Of a stretch of DNA of 64,000 nucleotides, positions 25,590 to 34,230 are shown piece after piece; position 1 is the first letter of the stretch; each line of letters opens with the position of its first letter. The position numbers and the translations under genes are program-made. The notes under the pieces were generated by a model. That model searched no databases and was not told where the DNA came from. It was given only the letters and a program-made list of their open reading frames with translations. The DNA is taken from contig JAOULX010000012.1 of assembly GCA_029881795.1 (NCBI GenBank), positions 1 to 64,000 on the forward strand, in the 5' to 3' direction. This DNA comes from Gammaproteobacteria bacterium (GTDB taxonomy: Bacteria; Pseudomonadota; Gammaproteobacteria; SZUA-229).

Positions 25590-26858
25590 ATGTCATCTAT
25601 GCGAATAATCAGCACGCTTTTACTCTTACTTTTTCTCTGTCATAACAGTTTAGCTGCTGAGCAGGGCTCTATTAGCCTAAGCTCTGGCAATGACATCAAC
25701 TATAGCCGCTACGCAGCTGAAGGTAGTGATCTGATACTCTGGTTTTATTCAGAAGCCGGGCCTCAGAGTCATGATATTCTTCTAGCCCAAGCTATTGCCA
25801 AAGCAGGCACTGAAATATGGCTGATAGACCTCTTTGCCAGTTACTTCTTACCGGTTGCCCTCAGCAGCATGGACAATATTCCAGCTGCCGACATCAGTGA
25901 ATTAATCCGGCTTGCGCAAGCTAAAAGCGGTAAAACCATTTATGCCGTCGGTACCGGTCGCGCCGCCATTCCGTTACTACGCGGCACGCAGCAGCTTCAG
26001 CGTTTGGATTCTGCTGATCAGTCGCTGGGCGGACTGATTTTAATCAGCCCGAAGTTTTATGTCAGCACACCGGAGCCTGGGCAACAGGGCAAACTCATGC
26101 CGGTGGTTAGCAACAGCAATGCCTTGATATTTGTCATTCAGCCTAAAGAATCACCCTGGTTCTGGAAACTTGATCATACCCTGCCAGCCTTGCAGCAAGG
26201 TGGCAGTGATGTTTTTTTACAACTTATTAATGATGTACGCGATCGTTTTTATTTCAGACCAGATGCCGATGCTTATGAGGATAGCGTCAGCAAACAGTTG
26301 CCGATGATGCTCAGACAAGCTATCTCTGGATTAAAAAATTTCCCTAAAAAAAGCCGAACGCCCGGCCAGCAATCAGCCGAAACATTCAGTGCCGACAATA
26401 TACGAAAAGTAAAAAAACTGCGGCCTCATAAAGCCAACCCGATTCCACCGGCATTAGCATTGGCTGACATGAACAGTCAGCAGGTAGATCTAGAAGATTA
26501 TAAAAACAGCGTGGTACTGGTGAATTTCTGGGCCAGCTGGTGCCCGCCCTGCGTACATGAAATGCCCTCGATGCAACGACTTCAGGATCATTTTACAAAT
26601 GATAAATTTATTATCCTCGGTGTCAATATGGCGGAAAAGAAACCTGTTATCGAAGAATTTTTAAAAACCAAAGTCAGTGTCAGCTTTCCCGTTCTTCTGG
26701 ATACTGACGGCGCAGCTTTAAAACGCTGGCAGGTTTTCGCCTTTCCTAGCAGCTACCTTATCGACAAAAAAGGGCGTATTCGTTACTCACTGTTTGGCAG
26801 CATCGAATGGGATAACAGCGATACTCTTTCAGTAATCAGACAGCTGGTCAATGAATAA
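25590..26858 (+). CDS. Exported fusion: alpha/beta-hydrolase-like domain plus TlpA-like thioredoxin
   Basis: A 422-aa protein with signal peptide (ends SLAAEQ). Residues about 25-245 resemble an alpha/beta-hydrolase fold (DLILWFYSEAGPQSHDILLAQAIAKAG, IYAVGTGRAAIPLLRG, LGGLILISPKFYV), but a classic G-x-S-x-G nucleophile is not seen, so it may not be catalytic. A linker rich in Lys/Pro leads to a thioredoxin domain (about 280-422) with VLVNFWASWCPPCVHEMPSM, a CPPC active site, and AFPSSYLID with the cis-Pro. The combination suggests thiol-redox work on a bound periplasmic partner. It is the third gene in a row encoding envelope proteins. Confidence 0.75.
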   Translation: MSSMRIISTLLLLLFLCHNSLAAEQGSISLSSGNDINYSRYAAEGSDLILWFYSEAGPQSHDILLAQAIAKAGTEIWLIDLFASYFLPVALSSMDNIPAADISELIRLAQAKSGKTIYAVGTGRAAIPLLRGTQQLQRLDSADQSLGGLILISPKFYVSTPEPGQQGKLMPVVSNSNALIFVIQPKESPWFWKLDHTLPALQQGGSDVFLQLINDVRDRFYFRPDADAYEDSVSKQLPMMLRQAISGLKNFPKKSRTPGQQSAETFSADNIRKVKKLRPHKANPIPPALALADMNSQQVDLEDYKNSVVLVNFWASWCPPCVHEMPSMQRLQDHFTNDKFIILGVNMAEKKPVIEEFLKTKVSVSFPVLLDTDGAALKRWQVFAFPSSYLIDKKGRIRYSLFGSIEWDNSDTLSVIRQLVNE

Positions 26859-26903
26859 ACTATTTAAAAAACTATTGACATGTCATATTTTAAATCAGAC
26901 ACT

Positions 26904-27072
26904 GGCTACATGAACCTAACTTTCAGCAAACCTCTAGTCTCTGTATCCATTAGCCGCTGGCTTGTGGCGATGATGCGTAGCTGTGCGCTGACAGGAAAGT
27001 TCATGTAACTGATTAATATATAAAACCAAATTCCTGAAGGCCGCAGACTGCAAAATCTGCGGCCTTTTTTTT
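26904..27072 (+). ncRNA. Candidate structured small RNA
   Basis: A TTGACA at 26875-26880, with 17-bp spacing to a weak GACACT, could start a transcript near 26905. TACATGAAC (26907-26915) is complementary to GTTCATGTA (26999-27007), closing a domain of about 100 nt. Inside is GCCGC/GTGGC (26953-26957 with 26964-26968). A strong intrinsic terminator ends it at 27072. No open reading frame is evident. It could be an sRNA or a leader that controls the EamA gene at 27146. It matches no riboswitch I recognise. Confidence 0.4.
27038..27072 (+). terminator. Strong intrinsic terminator
   Basis: AGGCCGCAGA (27038-27047), loop CTGCAAAA, TCTGCGGCCT (27056-27065), then eight T in total. The stem is a perfect 10 bp, GC-rich. 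It separates the thioredoxin fusion gene and the candidate RNA from the EamA gene. Confidence 0.9.
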
Positions 27073-27145
27073 GCTTTTTTTATTAATCGAAATTACCAGA
27101 CAGACGCTTAAATAATTACAAGCGTCTCAACCAAAAGGAAACGGA

Positions 27146-28027
27146 ATGTCATTACCACTGGCTTATCTTGCTGTTGTTGTTATCTGGTCGACCACTCCAC
27201 TGGCTGTTAAATGGAGCGCCGTCAACGCCGGATTTATTTTTTCATTACTCAGCCGCATGTCGATTGCAGCGCTGCTTTGTCTGCTGCTTACTGTCGTGAT
27301 GCGATCAGCATGGGTCTGGCACAAACGTGCAATCGCAATGTATCTGCTCGGTGGTTTTAATATTTTTTTCAGTATGATTCTCATTTATTGGGGCGCTCAA
27401 ACGATTTCTTCGGGTCTGATTGCTTTAATTTTTGGCTTGATGCCATTAGTAACTGGCATATTTGCAGCGCTTATTTTAAAAGAGAAATCATTAACACCAC
27501 AAAAGTTATCCGGCATTGCGATTGCTTTCAGTGGACTCATGTTAATTTTCTACTCGAAAAATACCGAGAGTAATGCCTACATGCTGGCTATTGCTTCGGT
27601 ACTTGTGGCCGTAACCTGGCACAGTTTTGGCACCGTTGTCTTTAAACGATACGCCTCTGATTTGCCTGTTATGTCACTGACCACCGGTGGAATTATTGTG
27701 AGTGCCATATTCCTGGCAGCATTCTGGCTATACACCGATGCTCATATCCCAGTCAATATATCCGTTATTGGCTGGGGCTCAATTATGTATCTGAGCGTTA
27801 TTGGTTCGGTGCTGGGTTTTAGCTTGTACTTTTATATTTTAAAAAATATAGAAGCCAGCAAGATCGCTCTGATTCCACTGGTTACTCCAGTCGCGGCTTT
27901 AATTTTGGGTCAGTATCTGAATGGTGAGCTGCCGGACAGCCGGATTTGGGGTGGTGCATTTCTGATTATCGGCGGGCTGAGTTTCTATCAACTGGGAGGT
28001 TATTTAAGAAAATTACTGAAAAAATAA
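27146..28027 (+). CDS. EamA-family (DMT superfamily) transporter
   Basis: A 293-aa inner-membrane protein with about ten hydrophobic segments in two homologous halves, the EamA duplication. The N-terminal half includes YLAVVVIWSTTPLAVKW and SSGLIALIFGLMPLVTGIFAALIL; the second half ends with IPLVTPVAALILGQYLNGELP. AAAGGAAACGGA precedes the ATG as ribosome-binding site. DMT carriers export metabolites or amino acids; the substrate is unknown. The gene stands alone between two intrinsic terminators. Confidence 0.87.
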   Translation: MSLPLAYLAVVVIWSTTPLAVKWSAVNAGFIFSLLSRMSIAALLCLLLTVVMRSAWVWHKRAIAMYLLGGFNIFFSMILIYWGAQTISSGLIALIFGLMPLVTGIFAALILKEKSLTPQKLSGIAIAFSGLMLIFYSKNTESNAYMLAIASVLVAVTWHSFGTVVFKRYASDLPVMSLTTGGIIVSAIFLAAFWLYTDAHIPVNISVIGWGSIMYLSVIGSVLGFSLYFYILKNIEASKIALIPLVTPVAALILGQYLNGELPDSRIWGGAFLIIGGLSFYQLGGYLRKLLKK

Positions 28028-28036
28028 TCTCTTTAG

Positions 28037-28073
28037 AAAATCACATTACCGCTGTTGGTAATGTGATTTTTTT
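28037..28073. terminator. Bidirectional terminator between convergent genes
   Basis: AAAATCACATTACC and GGTAATGTGATTTT flank a GCTGTT loop, with T-tracts on both strands. It lies between the EamA gene (plus) and the TauE/SafE gene (minus). Confidence 0.85.
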
Positions 28074-28096
28074 AACGAACGATGACACCTTCTTTA

Positions 28097-28882
28097 CTAA
28101 GACAGCAACATGCGAATGCCCAGTATCAGCAAAAACCCGGCAAAAATTCTTTTTAAAATGACCGGTGAAATACGGTGAGCAATCCAGGCCCCGGCAGGAG
28201 CTGACAATGTACTGGCAACGATGATACTTAAAAAAGCCGGCAGATTGACAAAACCGATACTCATAACCGGACGCTCAGCCACTGCCCAACCGCTAATCAT
28301 AAAACCGATTGTACCTGACACCGCGATCGGGAAACCAACCGCTGCAGATGTAGCGATGGCATTGCGAATACTCATATTACACCAGGTTAAAAACGGTACT
28401 GACAGCGAACCGCCGCCGATACCCATTACTGATGCAATCATTCCGATAACCGAGCTTGCCGATAACATGCCCGCTGTTTCCGGCAATCCACGATGTGGTT
28501 TTGAGGTGTTACCCAGTATCATTTGCGCTGCAATCACAAACATAAAAATCGAAAAAATTAATTTCAGATCTTCACCCGCGATCAATTTTGCAATTGCCGC
28601 GCCCAGCAAACCACCAAAAAACACACCGACACTCATCACCCGCACCACGGACCACTCTATACCACCGTGTTTTTGATGCGCTCTGATCGACGACAGCGAG
28701 GTAACCACAATGGTTGCCAGTGAGGTGCCAATAGCCACGTGCATCAGCACATCGATACTAACGCCCTGTGTGTTAAACACCATTGCCAGAACCGGCACGA
28801 TGATAATGCCACCACCAATTCCCAGCAGTCCTGCAAACATACCTGCTACAGCACCACTGGCTAACAGAATTATTATATCCAC
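28097..28882 (-). CDS. TauE/SafE-family permease
   Basis: A 261-aa membrane protein with about eight hydrophobic segments. The duplicated family motif appears as AGLLGIGGGIIIVPVL near the N-terminus and ASVMGIGGGSLSVPFLTW in the second half. Members export sulfite or organosulfonates, but many have unknown substrates. It begins 22 bp after the DctM stop on the same strand, so it is probably the last gene of the TRAP operon. That linkage is known from sulfonate degraders, which is worth weighing when the TRAP substrate is assigned. Confidence 0.85.
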   Translation of the reverse strand: MDIIILLASGAVAGMFAGLLGIGGGIIIVPVLAMVFNTQGVSIDVLMHVAIGTSLATIVVTSLSSIRAHQKHGGIEWSVVRVMSVGVFFGGLLGAAIAKLIAGEDLKLIFSIFMFVIAAQMILGNTSKPHRGLPETAGMLSASSVIGMIASVMGIGGGSLSVPFLTWCNMSIRNAIATSAAVGFPIAVSGTIGFMISGWAVAERPVMSIGFVNLPAFLSIIVASTLSAPAGAWIAHRISPVILKRIFAGFLLILGIRMLLS

Positions 28883-28903
28883 TGACTGCTTTACCTTTTG
28901 TGT

Positions 28904-30223
28904 TTAATACTGAGCTGCGCCCATCATGTAATCAGGTAACCAGGTAGCAAGACCTGGGAACAGAATCAGTAAAATAATAGCCAGAATCATACACAGCATG
29001 AACGGTAATGCGCCCCATAAAATTGTCGGCAGTTTTACATTCGGTGCAATATTATTAATCACATAAAGATTCAGACCAACCGGCGGCGTTATCAGACCAA
29101 TTTCCATATTGATGGTTAGCATCACACCAAACCAGATCGGATCAAAACCGATACCTTCAATAATCGGCACCAGTGTTGGTGCGGTCATAATAATCACAGC
29201 AACCGGTGGTAAAAACAAACCGGCAACCAGCAGGAATATATTAACGGAGAATAACAGTAGCCACGGGTTAACATCCAGTGCAGCAATCCACTGTGCCAAC
29301 GATTGCGTGACATACAGGCTCGACATCATATAGCTGAATAGAGCAGCGGTACCAATAATCATCATGATCATTACCGATTCGCGCATCGCACTGCGTAATA
29401 TCTCCCAGTTCTCCCGCATGTTCCACATTTTATAAATGAAGATAACCAGCGCCACACAAACAAAGGCGCCGACTCCGGCCGCCTCAGAAGGCGTTGCTAC
29501 ACCACCATAAAGCGCGTATAAAATGAGAACGATGATGACTAAAAACGGTACAACCTTGGGCAGAATTTCAAACTTTTCTTTCCAGGAGTAACCTTTATCA
29601 CCAATCTTGAAATGGAAACCATTGCGCTTGGCATAATATAACGACCAAGCCATAAACAAACCGGTTAACATCAAACCAGGAATAATGCCCGCCATGAAGA
29701 GACGACCGATCGATGTTTCGGTTGATATACCGTAAACAATCATGGTGATACTGGGCGGAATTAAAATACCCAACGTACCACCGGCTGCAATCGCACCGGT
29801 AGCCAGACTGTCGGGGTAACCGCGCTTTTGCATTTCTGGAATACCCATTTTCCCGATTGCCGCACAGGTCGCCGGTGATGAACCACTGAGCGCAGCAAAG
29901 ATAGAACAGGCTCCTAAATTTGAAATAATCAAACCGCCAGGCACTCTGTAAAACCAGCGCTCAAGCGCTTCATATAAATCGCCACCAGCGCGCGATGATG
30001 CTATCGCTGCACCCATCAATATAAACATCGGAATCGACAGCAGTGCAAATTCATTGAGCCCGCCAAACAGAGTATCGGCGATAACACCAACACTGCCCGG
30101 ACCCTGAAATAAAACCAGAAAACCAACCGCCACAATACCTAAGGAAAAAGCAACCGGGACACCGCATAACAAAATAACGATTAAAGAAAACGCAATTAAC
30201 AAACCTATAATGAGTGGACTCAT
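28904..30223 (-). CDS. dctM: TRAP transporter large permease DctM
   Basis: The 439-aa, twelve-helix ion-coupled subunit of a tripartite ATP-independent periplasmic transporter. Typical segments are FVLSLGIVAVGF-like first helices, LLSIPMFILMGAAIASS, AAGGTLGILIPPSITMIVYGI, and LTINMEIGLITPPVGLNLYVI near the end. It follows dctQ with a 3-bp gap. It uses a sodium or proton gradient to move the solute delivered by DctP. Confidence 0.95.
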   Translation of the reverse strand: MSPLIIGLLIAFSLIVILLCGVPVAFSLGIVAVGFLVLFQGPGSVGVIADTLFGGLNEFALLSIPMFILMGAAIASSRAGGDLYEALERWFYRVPGGLIISNLGACSIFAALSGSSPATCAAIGKMGIPEMQKRGYPDSLATGAIAAGGTLGILIPPSITMIVYGISTETSIGRLFMAGIIPGLMLTGLFMAWSLYYAKRNGFHFKIGDKGYSWKEKFEILPKVVPFLVIIVLILYALYGGVATPSEAAGVGAFVCVALVIFIYKMWNMRENWEILRSAMRESVMIMMIIGTAALFSYMMSSLYVTQSLAQWIAALDVNPWLLLFSVNIFLLVAGLFLPPVAVIIMTAPTLVPIIEGIGFDPIWFGVMLTINMEIGLITPPVGLNLYVINNIAPNVKLPTILWGALPFMLCMILAIILLILFPGLATWLPDYMMGAAQY

Positions 30224-30226
30224 TTT

Positions 30227-30751
30227 CTATAACTCCATCGCTTCATCATTCGAGATACCAAACGGCATTTCTTCACCGCGCAATAAACTCAGAATATCCG
30301 CGACATATTGTAAAGATAAAATCAAAAAACCCAGAGGTAAGGATGCATAAGGAATCCACAAACGCACTTCCCAGATAGAATCCGAGACCCAGCCAGCTTC
30401 CCAGGCTTCATACCAGAATTCATAGCCCATCACTGTCAGTAAAAGGCAAAAAGCCAGTGATAAAAATGACGCAAATAATGCCAGTCGCAGACGCCACTGA
30501 TGACGAATATATAATGGAATTAAATCGACGTTGACATGTCCACGCGTTAATAAAACGTAGGGACTGCCTATAAACGTAGCTGATACTAATAAATACGTAA
30601 CAAATTCAGTTTGCCAGATTGATGAAGACTCAAGCACGTAGCGTACCCAGACCATCTGACACACGACCAGCACTGATATCAGTATCATAAGTGCCGCGAT
30701 AATACCGCACAGCTTTGATATGTTTGTTACAAACTGAATGTAATTTTTCAT
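30227..30751 (-). CDS. dctQ: TRAP transporter small permease DctQ
   Basis: A 174-aa four-helix membrane subunit that scaffolds DctM. It has the family elements: an N-terminal helix IIAALMILISVLVVCQMVWVRYVL, WQTEFVTYLLVSATFIGSPYVL, GHVNVDLIPLY (conserved His-Val-x-Val-Asp), and W-rich loops ending RLWIPYASLPLGF. It lies between dctP and dctM, with an attenuator-like hairpin separating it from dctP. Confidence 0.92.
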   Translation of the reverse strand: MKNYIQFVTNISKLCGIIAALMILISVLVVCQMVWVRYVLESSSIWQTEFVTYLLVSATFIGSPYVLLTRGHVNVDLIPLYIRHQWRLRLALFASFLSLAFCLLLTVMGYEFWYEAWEAGWVSDSIWEVRLWIPYASLPLGFLILSLQYVADILSLLRGEEMPFGISNDEAMEL

Positions 30752-30767
30752 TTTTTATTTACCATAA

Positions 30768-30800
30768 ATAAAAACGAGCACTATAGTTTATAGTGCTCGT
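30768..30800 (-). terminator. Attenuator-like terminator between dctP and dctQ
   Basis: On the minus strand ACGAGCACTATA pairs with TATAGTGCTCGT around an AAC loop (plus positions 30774-30800), and the 3' arm is followed by TTTTTATTT. Placed inside the TRAP operon it should give more binding protein than permease, a common stoichiometry control. Confidence 0.75.
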
Positions 30801-30840
30801 TTAGCAGATTTGACAGATTTAAACCTGTTAAAACTGATTT

Positions 30841-31845
30841 TTACTCAACCGATAATGCCATATCCAGCAGTTCACGACCGCCTTCTACTTTTTCTGCAAA
30901 ATCTTTATACGAAGTTTTGTCAGCTATTGCACGCCACATTGCGGCCTGCTCTGCTGTCATTGTTACTACTTTAACACCGGCTGCCTTATAGGTTTCAACT
31001 AATTTCTCATCGGCTTTTTTAGCACCTTCAGACGCAAATATTTCAGCTTTCTTAGCTGATGCCAGCATCACTTCCTGCTGTTCTTTTGTCAGGCTGTTAA
31101 AGGTTTTCTTGGAAATCAGAATCGGCTCATACATCACCCACAGCGCATTATCGCCAGGAGCTGTCAGGCAAGTAACCTGCTCATAAATACGGTATGAAAC
31201 CAGACTCGCTGAACTGGTATTTGCACCGTCGAGAACACCGGTTTGTAAACCTGTGTAAATTTCTGAACTAGGCATCTTGGTAATAGACGCACCGGCACCA
31301 GCTAACATCTGGTTAAACGCTTTACCTGCTGCACGGAAAGCCTGACCTTTTACATCATCCGGCTCAAGAATACAGTTCTTCTTAGATACGAAACCACCGG
31401 CTAACCAGGTGTCCGCCAGTACCATAACACCGGCCTCATCCATAATAGCTTTGATCCGGTTCATAAACTCAGATTTGTTTAAACGCAGTGCATGATCGTG
31501 GTTTTTAACCAAACCAGGCATCAGCGTCAGGTTTAATTCAGGGTGACGTCCGCCGGCATAAGCTAAAGGAAAGGCAGTCATATCCAGTTTGCCTTTGGTC
31601 ATAGCAGCCCACTGCTCTTTAGGCTTGTAGAGTGACTTACCAGGGTAAACTTTAATTTTCAGACCGGTGTTTGAGTTGTTCACATCACGCGCAATCATCT
31701 GTACCATTTCGTCACGGATGTCACCTTTACCGCCTGGCCATTGGTGAGATGCGGTTAATTCACGATCTGCTGTTGGCGAACAGGATGCTGCTACAAAAGC
31801 TGCCGCCAGTATGACTGATAGTCGTTGCGTTTTACCTAATTTCAT
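30841..31845 (-). CDS. dctP: TRAP substrate-binding protein DctP
   Basis: A 334-aa periplasmic solute-binding protein, here anchored as a lipoprotein (AAAFVAASC lipobox, Cys22). The DctP fold shows LTASHQWPGGKGDIRDEMVQMIA, GKLDMTAFPLAYAGGRHPEL, and the ligand-binding stretch PDDVKGQAFRAAGKAFNQMLAGAGA with the conserved carboxylate-clamping Arg, then SEIYTGLQTGVLDGANTS. Carboxylates are the usual ligands. First gene of dctPQM-tauE; the MatB-like gene opposite points to malonate or a similar acid. Confidence 0.92.
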   Translation of the reverse strand: MKLGKTQRLSVILAAAFVAASCSPTADRELTASHQWPGGKGDIRDEMVQMIARDVNNSNTGLKIKVYPGKSLYKPKEQWAAMTKGKLDMTAFPLAYAGGRHPELNLTLMPGLVKNHDHALRLNKSEFMNRIKAIMDEAGVMVLADTWLAGGFVSKKNCILEPDDVKGQAFRAAGKAFNQMLAGAGASITKMPSSEIYTGLQTGVLDGANTSSASLVSYRIYEQVTCLTAPGDNALWVMYEPILISKKTFNSLTKEQQEVMLASAKKAEIFASEGAKKADEKLVETYKAAGVKVVTMTAEQAAMWRAIADKTSYKDFAEKVEGGRELLDMALSVE

Positions 31846-31900
31846 ATAATTTTCCTCTTAATTTTTTATTTGTGTATGTAACTTAAACTACGGTCTTTTC

Positions 31901-32560
31901 TTACTCTTCAGCGCGCTGCTTGTTCACCAGCGACTGCCATTGCTGCTTCAGATGATTTTGCATACACTGGTCAGCCATATTTGCATCTGCTTGAGTAAAT
32001 GCCTGCATAATTTGACGGTGCTCTCCCAGCGAGGCTTCTAAGCGCCCCGGTATGGTCAGCTGCATGTGTCGCGCCAGCCGCAATATTTTCCGCAAATCAC
32101 CGATAATTCGCTGCAGCCACTTATTCGCCGACAAGTCCTGAATCGCCTGATGAAAAACAAAATTCTGCTCATAATACGCATCAATATTGCCTTCTAAGAC
32201 GTAGGCTTCTAACTTTTCATGCATGCAGTTCAGTTGTTTCAAATCGTCCTCTGTACAATTTTCAACCGCCTCACGCGCGCACAAGCCTTCCAAAACAGCC
32301 ATAACCGGGAATAACTCATTCAGCTCCTCAATATCCATATTGCGGACAAAGCTGCCTTTGCGCGGGATTAATACAATTAATCCTTCGCTATCGAGCACTT
32401 TAAGCGCTTCCCGAAGTGGCGTCCTGCTAATCCCGAAGCGCTCACACATTGCCATTTCATCAATCGCATCACCCGGTTGAAGCTGATGCTGATAAATCTG
32501 GTCGCGCAGTTTATCGGCGACCTGCATATATAAAGCCTGACTTTGAATACGCTCTGTCAT
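31901..32560 (-). CDS. GntR-family regulator, FadR/FCD subgroup
   Basis: A 219-aa transcription factor. The N-terminal winged helix (residues 8-75) contains CERFGISRTPLREALKVLDSEGLI, the standard GntR recognition region. The C-terminal FCD domain has the metal-binding His pattern (FHQAI, EHRQIMQA). FCD ligands are usually small carboxylic acids. It is divergent from the acyl-CoA synthetase gene and precedes the TRAP operon, so it probably controls both. In Rhizobium the equivalent gene is matR. Confidence 0.9.
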   Translation of the reverse strand: MTERIQSQALYMQVADKLRDQIYQHQLQPGDAIDEMAMCERFGISRTPLREALKVLDSEGLIVLIPRKGSFVRNMDIEELNELFPVMAVLEGLCAREAVENCTEDDLKQLNCMHEKLEAYVLEGNIDAYYEQNFVFHQAIQDLSANKWLQRIIGDLRKILRLARHMQLTIPGRLEASLGEHRQIMQAFTQADANMADQCMQNHLKQQWQSLVNKQRAEE

Positions 32561-32593
32561 TTATGTCAATTATCCCGTGACTATTCTAAATGA

Positions 32594-32617
32594 TATAATT
32601 TATAATTCATAATTATA
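32594..32617. promoter_or_regulatory. AT-rich inverted repeat in the divergent GntR/synthetase promoter
   Basis: TATAATT (32594-32600) and AATTATA (32611-32617) form an inverted repeat within a run of three ATAATT words. It is the only clear symmetry in the 113-bp divergent spacer, so it is a candidate operator for the GntR protein or a promoter. It does not match the usual GTnnnAC FadR-type core. Confidence 0.35.
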
Positions 32618-32673
32618 GATTTCGGGGTAATCTAATCAGTACCCTATTTACTTGTCAAGCAAAGATACTTTCA

Positions 32674-34188
32674 ATGAAAAATAATATATATAGCGTATTC
32701 GAAGCCCATTTCCCTGTAAACCCCGACGCCATCTTCATTGAAACTCCTGACGGCTCAAGCTATAGCTACGGTCATCTGGCCGAAGAAACTGCCCGACTGG
32801 CAAGTTTTATGACAAAGGCAGGCATTAAAAAAGGCGATCGGGTCGCGGTTCAGGTAGAGAAATCACCCGAAGTCATTTTCTTATATCTGGCCTGTTTGCG
32901 TGCAGGCTTTGTTTATTTACCCCTCAATACCGCCTATACCGAAACCGAGTTGAGCTATTTTCTCGACAATGCCAGACCCTCTGCCGTGGTATGCCGACCC
33001 TCGAGCGAGGCTTTCTTTAACTCAAAGAAAAATGACGATTTAATCGAAGTCTTCACGTTAGAGGCCGACGGTAACCGCGGCAGTCTGGTTGACAACAGTC
33101 GCGCAACTGCTGCTGAATTTGAAACCGTTGATTCAGCGCCCGATGATCTGGCAGTCATTTTATACACCTCTGGCACCACCGGCCGACCTAAAGGCGCGAT
33201 GATCACTCATAACAACCTCGCCGCAAACGGACTGGCACTGCAACAGGCATGGCAGTGGAAGCAGCAGGATGTACTGTTACACGCGCTACCGATCTTTCAT
33301 ATTCACGGTTTATTTGTGGCCTGCCACAATGTATTACTGGGCGGCAGTAAAATGCTGTTTGTCGAAAAGTTCGATACCCGTACCATCCTGCAACTGCTGC
33401 CTAAATCAACCGTGATGATGGGCGTACCTACTTTTTATACGCGCTTGCTGGATGATGACAACTTCAATCAGAAAGTCTGTGATAATGTGCGTTTATTTAT
33501 TTCCGGTTCAGCACCTTTATTAGAGCAAACCTTTACAGAGTTTAAACAGCGCAGTGGTCACACCATACTGGAACGCTACGGCATGACCGAAACCGGCATG
33601 AACACATCTAACCCGGTCGATGCTGAGCGCCTGCCCGGTACGGTTGGTTTTGCGCTACCGGGTGTTTCGACCCGTATTGTCGATGAAAACAACCAGCCAC
33701 TTGAACAAGGCGTCGGCGCGTTACAGGTCAAAGGCGACAACGTTTTTAAAGGCTACTGGGGCATGCCCGAAAAAACCGCTGAAGAATTTACTGACGACGG
33801 TTATTTCATGACCGGTGATATGGCAGAGTTTAATCCGCAGGGTTATATCAGCATTGTTGGCCGCAATAAGGACATGATTATAACCGGTGGTTATAACGTC
33901 TACCCTAAAGAAGTTGAACTACTGCTTGATGAAGTCAGCGGTGTTAAAGAATCTGCCGTAATCGGTCTGCCGCATAAAGACTTCGGTGAAGCGGTTACCG
34001 CTGTTATTGTTGTCGAGCCTGGCCAGTCAATTGCAAACGACAGCGATATTATTGCTGAACTGAAAAAGCAACTGGCCAGTTATAAAGTACCTAAGAAATT
34101 AATGATAGTGGATCAACTGGAACGAAACACCATGGGTAAAGTGCAAAAAAACCTTCTGCGGGAAAAATATAACACACTCTATAACTGA
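32674..34188 (+). CDS. matB: Malonyl-CoA synthetase (MatB)-like acyl-CoA ligase
   Basis: ANL-superfamily enzyme of 504 aa activating an acid to its CoA thioester with ATP. Visible motifs are the P-loop YTSGTTGRPKG (164-174), ERYGMTETGMNTSNP, where the MNTSNP extension is typical of MatB proteins, YFMTGDMAEF, and the C-terminal NTMGKVQK with the catalytic lysine. MatB makes malonyl-CoA from malonate. No malonyl-CoA decarboxylase gene is seen nearby, so the product may feed fatty-acid synthesis directly. A related sulfo-acid ligase is a less likely alternative, raised by the TauE-like gene in the TRAP operon. Confidence 0.82.
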   Translation: MKNNIYSVFEAHFPVNPDAIFIETPDGSSYSYGHLAEETARLASFMTKAGIKKGDRVAVQVEKSPEVIFLYLACLRAGFVYLPLNTAYTETELSYFLDNARPSAVVCRPSSEAFFNSKKNDDLIEVFTLEADGNRGSLVDNSRATAAEFETVDSAPDDLAVILYTSGTTGRPKGAMITHNNLAANGLALQQAWQWKQQDVLLHALPIFHIHGLFVACHNVLLGGSKMLFVEKFDTRTILQLLPKSTVMMGVPTFYTRLLDDDNFNQKVCDNVRLFISGSAPLLEQTFTEFKQRSGHTILERYGMTETGMNTSNPVDAERLPGTVGFALPGVSTRIVDENNQPLEQGVGALQVKGDNVFKGYWGMPEKTAEEFTDDGYFMTGDMAEFNPQGYISIVGRNKDMIITGGYNVYPKEVELLLDEVSGVKESAVIGLPHKDFGEAVTAVIVVEPGQSIANDSDIIAELKKQLASYKVPKKLMIVDQLERNTMGKVQKNLLREKYNTLYN

Positions 34189-34198
34189 AACACTTAGC

Positions 34199-34227
34199 GC
34201 TTATTACAGCACATCTCTGTAATAAGC
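34199..34227 (+). terminator. Hairpin after matB
   Basis: GCTTATTACAG (34199-34209) and CTGTAATAAGC (34217-34227) form an 11-bp perfect stem with a short loop between the convergent matB and mog genes. A T-tract is weak, so termination efficiency is doubtful. Confidence 0.5.
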
Positions 34228-34230
34228 TAT

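Noticed and set aside
26904-27072. Known riboswitch classes for the candidate RNA (c-di-GMP-I, TPP, glycine)
   Set aside because: The conserved cores of these aptamers were not found; only the general leader-plus-terminator layout is shared.
32674-34188. General long-chain fatty acyl-CoA synthetase instead of MatB
   Set aside because: The MTETGMNTSNP block and the adjacent GntR/TRAP genes fit a short dicarboxylic acid better; kept as MatB-like with reduced confidence.
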